Positions 56,501 through 64,000 of a stretch of 64,000 bases of DNA are shown piece after piece. This DNA comes from Ashinkailepas kermadecensis (lineage: Eukaryota > Arthropoda > Thecostraca > Neolepadidae). A program made the position numbers and the translations under genes. The stretch's first letter is position 1; every line of letters starts with the position of its first letter. The stretch lies in NCBI GenBank assembly GCA_034440615.1, contig JAOTOM010001642.1, positions 1 to 64,000 on the forward strand. Reading direction: 5' to 3'. The notes beneath the pieces are model-generated. The model had not been told where the DNA came from. It was given only the letters and a program-made list of their open reading frames with translations, and made no database searches.

Positions 56501-59500
56501 TAACCAGTTGAATTTGTCAAATGTTCACACTGCGCGCGATAGTTGGGTTGTGGGTTCCTGCGCTGGTGAAGGAGAGTTAATGTTGTGTTACGCTACATGC
56601 CTGCAGGTGATAGTAGGGGTGTCGGTACCTGCGCTGGTGTAGGAGAGTTAATGTTGTGTTACGCTACATGCCTGCAGGTGATAGTAGGGGTGTCGGTACC
56701 TGCGCTGGTGTAGGAGAGTTAATGTTGTGTTACGCTACATGCCTGCAGGTGATAGTTGAGGTGTCGGTACCTGCGCTGGTGTAGGAGAGTTAATGTTGTG
56801 TTACGCTACATGCCTGCAGGTGATAGTAGGGGTGTCGGTACCTGCGCTGGTGTAGGAGAGTTAATGTTGTGTTACGCTACATACCTGCAGGTGATAGTAG
56901 GGGTGTCGGTACCTGCGCTGGTGTAGGAGAGTTAATGTTGTGTTACGCTACATACCTGCAGGTGATAGTAGGGGTGTCGGTACCTGCGCTGGTGTAGGAG
57001 AGTTAGTGTTGTGTTACGCTACATACCTGCGGGTGGTAGTTGGGTGTGGGTACCTGCGCTGGTGAAGGAGAGTTAATGTTGTGTTACGCTACATACCTGC
57101 GGGTGGTAGTTGGGTGTGGGTACCTGCGCTGGTGAAGGAGAGTTAATGTTGTGTTACGCTACATACCTGCAGGTGATAGTTGGGGTGTGGGCTTGTGTGC
57201 TTGCGGAGGGAGCTAATGTTGTGTTGCGCTACATTCCTGCGGGTGGTAGTTGGGTGTGGGTTTCTCCTGTGGTGTATGGAGGGGTTAATGTTGTGTTGTG
57301 CTACATTCCTGTAGGTGGTAGTTGGGTGTGGGGTTCTGCTGTGGTGTATGGAGGGGGTAATGTTGTGTTGTGCTACATTCTTGCGGATGGTAGTTGGGTG
57401 TGGGTTTCTGCTGTAGTGTATGGAGGGGCTAATGTTGTGTTGCGCCACATGCGTTGTTCTCGAGTTCTGTACTCTCGTCATTATGTAGTACACATGGCAA
57501 TCCTCGTGACGGTATGCCGAGTGCACATGACCGTGTCAGTGTCAGTGTCATGACCGTGTCGGTGTCAGTGTCATGACCGTGTCGGTGTCAGTGTCATGCC
57601 CGTGTCAGTGTCAGTGGCATGACCGTGTCTGTGTCAGTGTCATGACCGTGTCAGTGTCAGTGTCATGACTGTGTCGGTGTCAGTGTCATGACCGTGTCAG
57701 TGTCAGTGTCATGACTGTGTCGGTGTCAGTGTCATGACCGTGTCGGTGTGCTCGGGTAGATATGTGGACCCTTGTGTTTATATTCTGAGATGCACATGTT
57801 GAGCCCCGTTTTGGAATGCCGCGGTACACTTGGATACTCGCGTGTCGATATGCCGGGGTGCACATGCCGAGCCCCGTTTTGGAATGCCGCGGTACACTTG
57901 GATACTCGCGGGTCGATATGCCGGGATGCACATGTTGAGCCCCGTTTTGGAATGCCGCGGTACACTTGGATACTCGCGTGTCGATATGCCGGGGTGCACA
58001 TGCCGAGCCCCGTGTCGTCATGCCGGGGTGCACATGCCGAGCCCCATGTCGTCATGCCGGGGTGCACATGCCGAGCCCCGTGTCGTCATGCCGGGGTGCA
58101 CATGCCGAGCCCCATGTCGTCATGCCGAGACACACGCGTGGGTGTGGTCCCAGCCAGGTGCAGTGTGGGCTGGTGGCCCGCCCTTATCGGCAGTCGACAA
58201 GGCACAGGCCTAGCAGCTGTGCTGGCGCATAATCCATCACTTCTGGCAGAGCGACAGACAGTTCAGGTCATGGGAGGGCGGGGCCTGGGAGCTCCGTTCA
58301 TGGTCAGGACACCTCACGACGCCAGGGTGCACGAGCTGACCGTGAGGACAGTGAGCACGATGCTGGTCACACGCCGGAGTGAGTGAGTCCTAGCGGCTGT
58401 AGTGACTGGATACAGCCGGCACTGGACGGCCAGCGGAGCTGAGGAAGCACGGCGAGCGGCGTGTGCCCGCGCACCGTTCAGGCCGGGCGGCCATCGGCAC
58501 CGACACTCACTGTTGTCGCTCAACGGCTCACCCTCCCGGCTTGGCCCGATACACTGCAGGGCTGAGCTTCTTTTGTGGAGTTCTGTGTTTGAAGAGGACA
58601 ATCTTTGGGCCGTGAAATTCGGGGAGGATCATTTTCATTTTGTTTCGATTTTGTTTGTTTTTTCTTCATCAGGAATTCCCTTTGGTACTTTCATTGATTG
58701 GGATATATAATTTCGATTTATGATTTCAAATGATGGGATGAAGAATAATAATTCGATCGAAACAAATCTAACAATGTGAGACATAGCCATATTTGTCCTG
58801 TTTGGGGATTGGAACGAACGTCCGACCATTTAGGCTTGGGCAGCTTTTTCACAGAAAAAAAATTAGTTTTTACTACTTCGGTGTCAAGCAGCCAGATGGA
58901 ACCTCCGCGCGAGGATGAGGCGCGGGCGATTTTCTGGCGGTTGCAGGACATGGCAGCTCTTGCAGTCGTGGTCCCACAGTGAAGACAGGGGCGGCGGTCA
59001 CTACGGCGGTCCGTGACCGAATTATGACGTCACCCCACGGTCGCTGTGGGAGCGGCCGGCCAATTGCCGTTGCGTTGCCGACTGGCTGGTCAACTGGGGC
59101 TGGACGGTAACCGGCCTGTCGTTGTGCAGCCACGGCCTGAACATCCACACTTTGAATTTCGTCTGGCGCGGCTCTAAGCTGCATGTGAATCCCAGCGATT
59201 ATTCCATGAGGATGCTGAAATTGGTATGTTAGTTGTGGATATCATTCACAGCCACCAGAAACCGACTGGCGCAAACATCTAGATGGCATAAATTCCATCG
59301 GAGCCCCGCATGAGCAAGCCATCGTCACACTGATCTCGGCCCGGGTCGGTCACGTTACCCACGCGTTACCTGCTTGTGTCCGACAACCACCTCCAGGCCC
59401 GGGTCGGTCACGTTACCCACGCGTTGCCTGCTTGTGTCCGACAATCACCTCTATAGCTAGCTAGTTCGCTGTGCTTTGCGCTTTGACGCCTGCCTTCCGC

Positions 59501-62500
59501 TACGCTACGATACGAAGCTTGCATTGCAAGGTACAACTTGTTGGTTCAAACTCGTCGCATCTCCCCTATTTGGTCATGCATCTTGAATGCTACTGTTGTT
59601 AACATTTGCGTTACTTGCTTTGCATGTAGTTTTCGCTTAATTGTCATCTCTAACCCTTGGCTGTTATAGTGTTTCCGTTAGCCCGCTGTATAAGGACGGT
59701 ACTCGTGGTGGTAGCGTCAATAGCATCTACTAATCAATCACCAAATGAGACTGCCCTCGTGGTGCATTGGCGCGGGCGCGAGCACCCATTGCAACGTGCA
59801 TTTATTGGGTGATCGTTAACACTAACATCAATTCGTTTCTAACAAAGTTAATGACTCGTCCTTGCTACTTCTTCAGTCAAATTGGCTAACTTACTAACAA
59901 ATGGGGAAGAGACACAACAATTAATTAACTGAACGCCGGTTGACACATGCAGGCAGTATACTGGAACATCTAAAGTCCGGGAAGCACGCTGTTCTGGTGA
60001 GACAAAGACAGCCAAAGTATTATTATCCGAAACCGAGGCTGTATGACGTGTTTACGTTAGTGTGATGGTTGATGGTTGTGTGACTAATGCGGCTACCGCT
60101 GACATGTTTTTGTGGCTTGTTTGTGTTTGTGCACACATTTACTAATTTCTGGGACGTGATGGGTGTTGTTTGTTGCGTCTTGGCGGCTGTGCGATGTGTG
60201 ACGTGTTGGCTGGTACGATGTTGACAGCTACCTGGGAGTGGGCCTGATGGCGGCCCGTCACAGTCTGCTGACGTGTTGGTCGGTGCGGTGTTGACAGTTA
60301 CCTGGGAGTGGGTCTGATGGCGGCCCGTCACAGTCAGCTGACGTGTTGGTCGGTGCGGTGTTGACAGCTACCTGGGAGTGGGTCTGATGGCGGCCCGTCA
60401 CAGTCTGCTGACGTGTTGGTCGGTGCGGTGTTGACAGCTACCTGGGAGTAGGCCTGATGGCGGCCCGTCACAGTCTGTTGACTGCCGGACTGCCCAAGGA
60501 CCAGCTGTCCGTCGTCAGCGATTGCGTCAACCCCATCGTCACCACCTCGTGGAGCTACGCCGGCAAGACGTACAACATCAGGTAGGCCGCCCGGTGACGC
60601 CGTGCTGACGTCACGCGTGACGTCAGCACGGCGTCGGCGCTGTGTCGGTCGGTTCGTGTCGTGTGGCTGCCGGCGGGTGTCGCCCGGCAGTGATACATTA
60701 TTCATGAAATAGGGTGGAGTGTACCACCTTCTGAACGGTGAATGGTCATCCTTCCCAATTTTGACACCCTACTGTAGACATTTTGACATCTCACACCTTA
60801 CGAAAAACTCATTATTTTATCACTGTCACTGGGTTGGAGTTGGCGGAGCGTACGACAGCCGGGAGAGTACACGCCCAGATGGGTGTGACGGCCGATTGGC
60901 ACGGGTCCGTCTGATGATGTCACCCGACGTCTGGTCGTGGTGTGTTGGCGGCTATTTCGACGGCTGTGAAGCGTCACGCGCCGGTGGGTGTGACGGCCGA
61001 TTGGCACGGGTCCGTCTGATGATGTCACCTGACGTCTGGTCGTGGTATGTTGGCGGCTATTTCGACGGCTGTGAAGCGTCACGCACCGGTGGCGCCATGA
61101 CGGTGGACGTCGCTGTGCCGGCCGGTGGCCATAACTACGGCCGCCGGTCTCTGGGGACCTCACAGTGTCACCAGACTTCAGGGTCTTCCCAGGGATCTTA
61201 CGGTGGCACTACAGAATCACAGTGTTACCGTACCGTACCTCATGGTCTCTGGGGATCCCACAGTGTCACTGATTAATTGTTCTATCATGATGTCAATGTG
61301 TATGTTTCGGCGCGTGCTGCAGTGCGTGTGTGTCGGAGACGCACACAGTACACCTGTCGACTCCCCCCCGCCCTCCAGCTGGGGCAGCCAGACAGCCTGT
61401 CTGGTTGCACATGTCGGGCACACCAGCTGTCGCTGGCTGCGGGCCGTGCCGCCGACTCTCCGGCTGGAGGGGGGGGGGGGGGGGCGCGTCTGACCGTGTC
61501 ACCACAGTCTGAGCTGTGGACGGAGGGGGAGCATCTGGCCGTGTCGCCACAGTCTGATGAGCCGTGTCACCACAGTCTGAGGAGCCGTGTCACCACAGTC
61601 TGAGGAGCCGTGCCACCAGTCTGAGGAGCCGTGTCGTCAGTCTGAGGAGCCGTGTCGTCAGTCTGAGGAGTCGTGTCACCACAGTCTAGGAGCGTGTGTC
61701 AGTCTGAGGAGCCGTCGTAGTCACCACGTCTGGGAGCCGGTCTCAGTCTGAGGAGCCGTGTCGTCAGAGTCGGTACCACAGTCTGAGGAGCGCAAGCTCA
61801 CAGACAGACACACGCAGGCGCAATCACACGTTGACCATGTCAAACTCACACTGACTGGGCCGGTCTTACACTAACGGAGGACAACTCACACTGACTGAGC
61901 CGGTCTCTCACTATTGGAGGACAACTCACGCTGACTGAGCCAAGCTCACACTGATTGAGGACAACCGAAGGTCACTTACGGTAAAATGTCCCTAGTCGAA
62001 AACCATACGAGAAGTTATGGACTTGTCAGAAAAGTGGCTAGCGCTGGGGAACGTTCATTCTTTTTTGTTTGTTATTTGTTTATTGGGTGGTTTACGACGC
62101 ACTTTATGCACAATCACGGCTAATGGCGCCGCTCCCACTTTTCGCCGATGGCCCGAGCTGTACGAGTGTTGAACCCGGGACCTTCGTATTCAGGTCTCAA
62201 CACCTTAACCACTCGGCCATCCCCGCACTTTTCGGTCTTTTCTGCTGCGCTGATATGCCCAACCAACAAGGAAAACTGAGCCTCAGTCCTGTGTATGTAT
62301 TCAGCTCAGCTATACTTGTATTCAGCTATACTTATTTGCCACCGTTTGGATGCACGGATAACCCTCCTAATACAGTTCGTTTGGTCAAGCGACATGGCCG
62401 GCATTGTTCTCTACCGTGACGGAACACTGCCGTCACACTGGTCCGGCAGTACAGGACTGGTCACAGCTGATATGGCGTCATACGCTTCTTCTGATGTCAC

Positions 62501-62669
62501 CCGGTTCGGCAGCGGACTGGACACCGATAAGAACTACAAGTTCATCAAGGGCAAGGGCGGCCTCATCGACAAGACGGAGCCTATTGTCGACTTCGTGCAG
62601 TGTTACCAGTCGGCGGTGCGCTTCCTCAGCGGGCAGGTGCACGCGCCGGAGGAGCTGCACACCCGGAAG
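44253..62669 (+). CDS. ENTPD5/6: ENTPD5/6-type nucleoside diphosphatase, exons 1-8 (3' end outside window)
   Basis: A GDA1/CD39-family enzyme of the ENTPD5/6 branch (Drosophila NTPase), which hydrolyses nucleoside diphosphates, chiefly in the ER/Golgi lumen. Predicted exons: 44253-44282, 44696-44816, 45440-45604, 46377-46456, 52836-53091, 54076-54244, 60438-60581, 62513-62669; the intron phases agree at every join (0,1,1,0,1,2,2, and a phase-0 end). Short basic N-terminus, one membrane segment (signal anchor), then apyrase regions 1 (DAGSTGTR), 2 (ATAGLR), 3 (SGTDEG) and 4 (DLGGGSTQ). Apyrase region 5 (the Tyr-rich block) is not in the window. The choice between ENTPD5 and ENTPD6 is not possible for an invertebrate single-copy gene. 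Confidence 0.93.
44458..44513 (+). repeat. (GTAA)n microsatellite in ENTPD intron 1
   Basis: About 13 tandem AGTA/GTAA tetranucleotides; each contains GTAAGT, an ideal donor core. Confidence 0.95.
44696..44816 (+). CDS. ENTPD5/6: ENTPD exon 2, membrane anchor
   Basis: Acceptor TGCTTTTTCAG, exon NGMPSSHNRATAS...VLKTLKTVGF then the hydrophobic ILLAVVFFTMVS; donor GTAAGT in phase 1. The basic KTLK before the hydrophobic run fits a type II signal anchor. Confidence 0.85.
45440..45604 (+). CDS. ENTPD5/6: ENTPD exon 3, apyrase region 1
   Basis: Begins after GACCGCAG; ends VVVDAGSTGTRVLAFTFHRS followed by donor GTGAGC at 45605, phase 1. DAGSTGTR is the phosphate-binding loop of the family. Confidence 0.94.
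45588..45812 (+). repeat. 45-bp minisatellite spanning the exon 3 donor
   Basis: Five donor-like sites exactly 45 bases apart (45605, 45650, 45695, 45740, 45785). Each unit contains a copy of the last ~17 exon bases (CCATAGGAGCATCATAG or close variants) joined to GTGAGC or GTCAGC and CGTGGGTGGTCCTCAAATGC. Confidence 0.93.
45950..46240 (+). repeat. 27-28 bp minisatellite in ENTPD intron 3
   Basis: About ten units on GATGGCATGGCCTTTGACAT with alternating TTCAGCCA variants. Ends about 135 bases before the exon 4 acceptor. Confidence 0.88.
46377..46456 (+). CDS. ENTPD5/6: ENTPD exon 4
   Basis: Acceptor GATTTTCCAG; encodes DGSLKLNKELFKEVKPGLSS (first D spans the join), YVKDPTA; donor GTGAGT at 46457, phase 0. 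The F..VKPGLS.Y block is characteristic of ENTPD5/6. Confidence 0.93.
46457..47944 (+). other. ENTPD intron 4, left part, no feature recognised
   Basis: Part of a 6.4-kb intron. A (GTTT)n stretch lies at about 47882-47905. No RNA gene or coding feature recognised. Confidence 0.5.
47945..48290 (+). repeat. ~38-50 bp minisatellite in ENTPD intron 4
   Basis: Variants of CGGGCCTTTACAAGTGAAGC followed by ACGACAACCAATGTCGG recur about eight times; units alternate between two lengths. Confidence 0.85.
48291..49259 (+). other. ENTPD intron 4, no feature recognised
   Basis: No repeat or coding similarity recognised. Confidence 0.4.
49260..50315 (+). repeat. 42-bp minisatellite, about 25 units
   Basis: Units GGCCTGGTGTCTGCTGGGCA + TCAGGCCATGCCTCTGGCCTCT. 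The 42-bp period is a multiple of three, so over 400 codons stay open on both strands (49123-50370 and 49267-50523); these frames are repeat artefacts inside an intron. Confidence 0.96.
50843..50935 (+). mobile_element. 5'-truncated SINE fragment
   Basis: CGCGACCAATCGGCCTGAGA, GACGCTCCATGGCCTCGCAG, then TGTTGTAAAATAATCCC: the 3' half of the SINE family seen at 43066 and 53336, more diverged. Confidence 0.75.
51319..51374 (+). mobile_element. 56-bp hairpin-tail retroposon, copy 5
   Basis: TGGGCGCAAAATGACC, AGTCGACGCGCCCTAAAGCC, GAAATAACTAACTAAG. Flanked by GTAGCTGATCAT (51307-51318) and GTAGCTAATCAT (51375-51386). Confidence 0.86.
52040..52170 (+). repeat. 18-bp minisatellite
   Basis: About seven near-identical units TGTGGCCTGTACTGCTTT. 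Confidence 0.97.
52200..52816 (+). repeat. 37-bp minisatellite ending at the exon 5 acceptor
   Basis: Units on GTGACCTGTACCGTGCTATG + ACCTGTGTGTGGCCA, more degenerate at the left. The last unit ends about 20 bases before the exon 5 acceptor at 52834-52835, and its variants supply repeated GGCCAG sequences. Confidence 0.92.
52836..53091 (+). CDS. ENTPD5/6: ENTPD exon 5, apyrase regions 2 and 3
   Basis: Acceptor CGTTCCGGCAG, phase 0. Encodes PLRQLLDAALTFVP, PLILRATAGLRLLPE (apyrase region 2), VAIMSGTDEGLFSWFTVNFL (apyrase region 3). The only end that keeps the frame into exon 6 is 53091, giving GCACGT as the donor, a GC-AG intron. An earlier acceptor at 52807 would shift the frame and was not used. 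Confidence 0.93.
53336..53495 (-). mobile_element. tRNA-derived SINE with 14-bp target duplication
   Basis: Reverse-oriented SINE of the 43066 family: B box GGGTTCGAGTCTCACC and tail ACCAATAACCAACC on the minus strand. Flanked by GAAATCAATATTTT (53322-53335 and 53496-53509). Confidence 0.94.
53675..53765 (+). repeat. Short ~25-bp tandem repeat
   Basis: Four imperfect units of CGCTCCG..ACTCAGTTCCCG. Confidence 0.7.
54076..54244 (+). CDS. ENTPD5/6: ENTPD exon 6, apyrase region 4
   Basis: Acceptor GTGCCCCGCAG. Encodes RLGGDPAHSVAVFDLGGGST (apyrase region 4), QVTFAPSQADTVYRAP, VSVMKADVGVYTQ. Donor GTCAGC at 54245, phase 2. Joined to exon 7 it gives the family's SYLG.GLM.AR block. Confidence 0.94.
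54241..55045 (+). repeat. 28-bp minisatellite starting at the exon 6 donor
   Basis: About 28 units of GTCCAAGGCCACCGGTGGCC + AGGGGTCA. It begins with the exon end itself (CAGAG|GTCAGCC is echoed by CCAGAG|GTCAGTCC). The left third carries GGGGTAAGTCC with perfect donor cores at 54358, 54386, 54414, 54442 and 54470. Confidence 0.93.
55046..56039 (+). other. ENTPD intron 6, no feature recognised
   Basis: Short CA tract at about 55564-55595 and a small duplication TGGCCATTCCAC (55857-55905). No gene. Confidence 0.4.
56040..56280 (+). repeat. 40-bp minisatellite
   Basis: About six units GTGTGCTGGTAGTGTCTCAG + CGTGACCCCTGGCTTCTGTA. Confidence 0.92.
56280..56438 (+). repeat. Perfect-looking 79-bp tandem duplication
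   Basis: GTACTGGTTGTGTCGCAGCG at 56280 recurs at 56359, with the intervening sequence almost identical to the following copy. Confidence 0.93.
56540..57455 (+). repeat. 71-bp minisatellite, about 12 units
   Basis: Units CCTGCAGGTGATAGTAGGGG + TGTCGGTACCTGCGCTGGTG + TAGGAGAGTTAATGTTGTGT + TACGCTACATG; right-hand units more diverged. Confidence 0.95.
57530..57755 (+). repeat. 23-bp minisatellite
   Basis: About ten units CATGACCGTGTCGGTGTCAG TGT with C/T and A/G variants. Confidence 0.92.
57788..58130 (+). repeat. 68-bp and 34-bp minisatellites
   Basis: Left: three 68-bp units with GCCGCGGTACACTTGGATAC. Right: four 34-bp units CATGCCGGGGTGCACATGCC + GAGCCCCGTGTCGT. They share GCCGGGGTGCACATG, so one derives from part of the other. 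Confidence 0.92.
58131..59334 (+). other. ENTPD intron 6, no feature recognised
   Basis: No gene or repeat recognised. Confidence 0.4.
59335..59455 (+). repeat. Two-copy 61-bp duplication
   Basis: GGCCCGGGTCGGTCACGTTA + CCCACGCGTTACCTGCTTGT + GTCCGACAACCACCTC occurs twice in tandem. Confidence 0.92.
59456..60199 (+). other. ENTPD intron 6, no feature recognised
   Basis: No gene or repeat recognised. Confidence 0.4.
60200..60483 (+). repeat. 70-bp four-copy array spanning the exon 7 acceptor
   Basis: Four copies with AG acceptors at 60226-60227, 60296-60297, 60366-60367 and 60436-60437. Each unit has about 25 intron bases (CGTGTTGGTCGGTGCGGTGT, TGACAG) and about 45 exon bases (CTACCTGGGAGTGGGTCTGA + TGGCGGCCCGTCACAGTCTG). 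Only the last copy runs on into the rest of exon 7. Confidence 0.94.
60438..60581 (+). CDS. ENTPD5/6: ENTPD exon 7
   Basis: Starts at the last acceptor of the 70-bp array; with exon 6 it reads SYLGVGLMAARHSLLTAGLP, then VSDCVNPIVTTSWSYAGKTY. Donor GTAGGC at 60582 in phase 2. Acceptors of earlier copies would shift the frame and meet a stop within about 25 codons. Confidence 0.93.
60582..62059 (+). other. ENTPD intron 7, repeat-rich
   Basis: Holds the inverted motif CGTGCTGACGTCACG around 60600-60630, a two-copy 105-bp duplication (GGGTGTGACGGCCGATTGGC at 60881 and 60986), a poly-G run (61470-61484) and the array below. No gene. Confidence 0.6.
61550..61795 (+). repeat. ~23-bp degenerate minisatellite
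   Basis: Units of AGTCTGAGGAGCCGTGTC(ACC)AC, with progressive decay to the right. Confidence 0.85.
62060..62230 (-). mobile_element. tRNA-derived SINE, second family
   Basis: Minus strand GGGGATGGCCGAGTGGTTAA (Ser/Leu-type A box), GGTCCCGGGTTCAACAC (B box), then CCATTAGCCGTGATTGTGCA and a tail CCCAATAAACAAATAACAAA. Different head and body from the 43066 family. Confidence 0.88.
62513..62669 (+). CDS. ENTPD5/6: ENTPD exon 8
   Basis: Acceptor GGTTCGGCAG; the first base completes a serine codon with exon 7. Encodes GLDTDKNYKFIKGKGGL and IVDFVQCYQSAVRFLSGQVH, then APEELHTRK; donor GTACGT at 62670, phase 0. The CY..V...SG.VH.PEEL pattern precedes apyrase region 5 in relatives; that exon is past the right edge. 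Confidence 0.92.
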
Positions 62670-62965
62670 GTACGTCCCAGTCCAAAGGAGCTGCACACCT
62701 GGAAGGTACGTCACGCTCCAGAGGAGCTGCACACCCGGGAGGTACGTCACGCTCCAGAGGAGCTGCACACCCCGGAGGTACGTCACGCTCCAGAGGAGCT
62801 GCACACCCGGGAGGTACGTCACGCTCCACAGGAGCTGCACACCCGGGAGGTACGTCACGCTCCACAGGAGCTGCACACCCGGGAGGTACGTTACGCTCCA
62901 CAGGAGCTGCACACCCGGGAGGTACGTCACGCTCCAGAGGAGCTGCACACCCGGGAGGTACACGA
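62646..62965 (+). repeat. 36-bp minisatellite spanning the exon 8 donor
   Basis: Nine donors exactly 36 bases apart (62670, 62706, 62742, 62778, 62814, 62850, 62886, 62922, 62958). Each unit has about 24 exon bases (CCAGAGGAGCTGCACACCCG + GGAG) and GTACGTCACGCT. The frame stays open to TGA at 62997-62999. Confidence 0.95.
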
Positions 62966-63153
62966 TCCCGGGCTGCCGACGGCCAGTGTGTCGAACTGAC
63001 ATGGGTGTGGTGAGTGGTGGCGGTGGGCAGAACACGGCTGGCCAGACAAGCCGCAGCTGTCGGTGACGAGGCAGTAACTACGGCAGCTGCGACCTACCGG
63101 CCATGACATCACCATTGCTGGCTGCGGCTGTACGCTGTCGGAGTCATTCTGCC

Positions 63154-63199
63154 AATGCAGTCGATGCACCCTAAACCCTAAATAACTAACTGACTAAGG
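63154..63199 (+). mobile_element. 46-bp hairpin-tail retroposon, copy 6
   Basis: AATGCAGTCGATGCACCCTA + AACCCTAAATAACTAACTGA, flanked by GTCATTCTGCC (63143-63153) and GTCATTCCGCC (63200-63210). The left hairpin arm is missing. Confidence 0.82.
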
Positions 63200-63530
63200 G
63201 TCATTCCGCCGCCTTCTGCGAGGCGTTTTGCCAGCTAGTATATTTTGCCGTAGCCCGTTGTACGGCACAGACAGGAAAGCCAGAAATTGTTCAAGGGATT
63301 TTCAAGGGCGATTGGACTATTCCAACGGTTTTTCAAGACCCGGAATGTCGTCCATTTTCTTCGAGAAGGGCTCGTGTTTTCTTCCAAAAACAAACTGGTA
63401 AAATCCTCATCGGTTGCCCTCCCTCTTCAAATTGTAAGCAAGCATGAATGCTATAAACTAGGAATATAAACCGCCTAAACATTCATATAGATGTAGGGTG
63501 TAAAACTTCATTTAACAGAGCGTCGATGCA

Positions 63531-63587
63531 GTGGGCGCTGTATAACCTACGCAGTTGATGCGCCCCTAAACCCCAATAACAACAACA
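63531..63587 (+). mobile_element. 57-bp hairpin-tail retroposon, copy 7
   Basis: GTGGGCGCTGTATAACC, GCAGTTGATGCGCCCCTAAA, CCCCAATAACAACAACA. Flanked by TCGATGCA (63523-63530 and 63588-63595). The tail is CAA-type, so this is a subfamily or sister family. Confidence 0.78.
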
Positions 63588-63609
63588 TCGATGCAATATT
63601 CAGTAAGGG

Positions 63610-64000
63610 GTAAGTAAACGCGTGTAACGGTTCAAAGACGCTAAAGGCCCGCGTGCATCCGTAAGTGCCGTACACGTTCGTAAGGGCTCGTAGATGCTCG
63701 CAAGGAACCGTAAGCATCTGCATAGGTCTGTAAACTTCCGCAATGGCACGTGGGCGTCCGTGATGGCCCGTAGGCGTTCGTAAGGACCCGTAGATGTTCG
63801 CAAGGGACCTTAGAAGTTCGCAAGAGCCTGTGGACATTCCTATAGGTCCGTGAACGTTCGTAAGGACCCGTGGACCTTCATAAGTATCCATGCAAGCTCT
63901 TAAGGGCTCGTAAGCTTTCGTGACGGCTCGTAGAGGTTCGCAAGGATCAGTAAACGTGCGTAAGGGCCCGTAGACGTTCCCAAGGGCCCGCATATGTTCG
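63610..64000 (+). repeat. 20-bp degenerate minisatellite at the right edge
   Basis: About 19 units near TCGTAAGGACCCGTAGACGT, diverged but keeping the 20-bp spacing. Confidence 0.88.

Noticed and set aside
58873..59184. 103-codon minus-strand frame in ENTPD intron 6
   Set aside because: No recognised domain, no splice context, and composition like neighbouring intron sequence.

Overview
The window is eukaryotic nuclear DNA, most likely from an arthropod and probably a crustacean. Its genes have spliced, GC-rich exons with conserved animal proteins. It carries tRNA-derived SINEs, a Penelope-like element and two related Ty3/Gypsy copies, and short dispersed (TTAGG)n tracts, which is the arthropod telomere motif. 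The species is an inference; no organelle or rRNA marker is present. No bacterial or phage system was found.

Three host genes are supported. (1) 541-5315 (+): the C-terminal half of BLTP2 (KIAA0100/hobbit/FMP27-type bridge lipid-transfer protein), two exons joined by a phase-1 intron, ending at a stop at 5313-5315; its 5' part lies left of the window. (2) 13521-12092 (-): the last two exons of DESI2 (PPPDE deSUMOylating isopeptidase 2), convergent with BLTP2; the first exon(s) were not located. (3) 44253-62669 (+): the first eight coding exons of an ENTPD5/6-type nucleoside diphosphatase with an N-terminal membrane anchor and apyrase regions 1-4; the final exons (apyrase region 5) lie beyond the right edge. 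All joins are phase-consistent, one of them through a GC-AG intron.

The space between genes and the introns are repeats. From 13.5 to 44 kb: a Penelope-like element framed by ~205-bp inverted repeats (14.9-17.8 kb); Gypsy copy 1 (+, 20.35-26.7 kb) with a 985-bp DNA transposon in its 5' LTR, a 637-bp element in pol, a 68-bp triplication and a 267-bp insertion in integrase; AT-rich dispersed repeats with TTAGG tracts (31.7-33.5 kb); and Gypsy copy 2 (-, 37.91-43.03 kb), flanked by a 6-bp target duplication and carrying a SINE.

The most unusual property is the placement of minisatellites. In BLTP2 and the ENTPD gene, tandem arrays (48, 45, 28, 70 and 36 bp units) start on, or contain, an exon-intron boundary, so genuine splice sites have been copied 4-12 times; two more arrays end 20-35 bp from an acceptor. 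In two cases (48 and 36 bp) the unit is a whole number of codons and stays open, so use of a copied site would add 16- or 12-residue modules. A second notable pattern is a family of seven 46-59 bp insertions, each flanked by 8-14 bp target duplications, that are essentially a GGGCGC...GCGCCC hairpin plus a CTAA-like tail: possible minimal retroposons.
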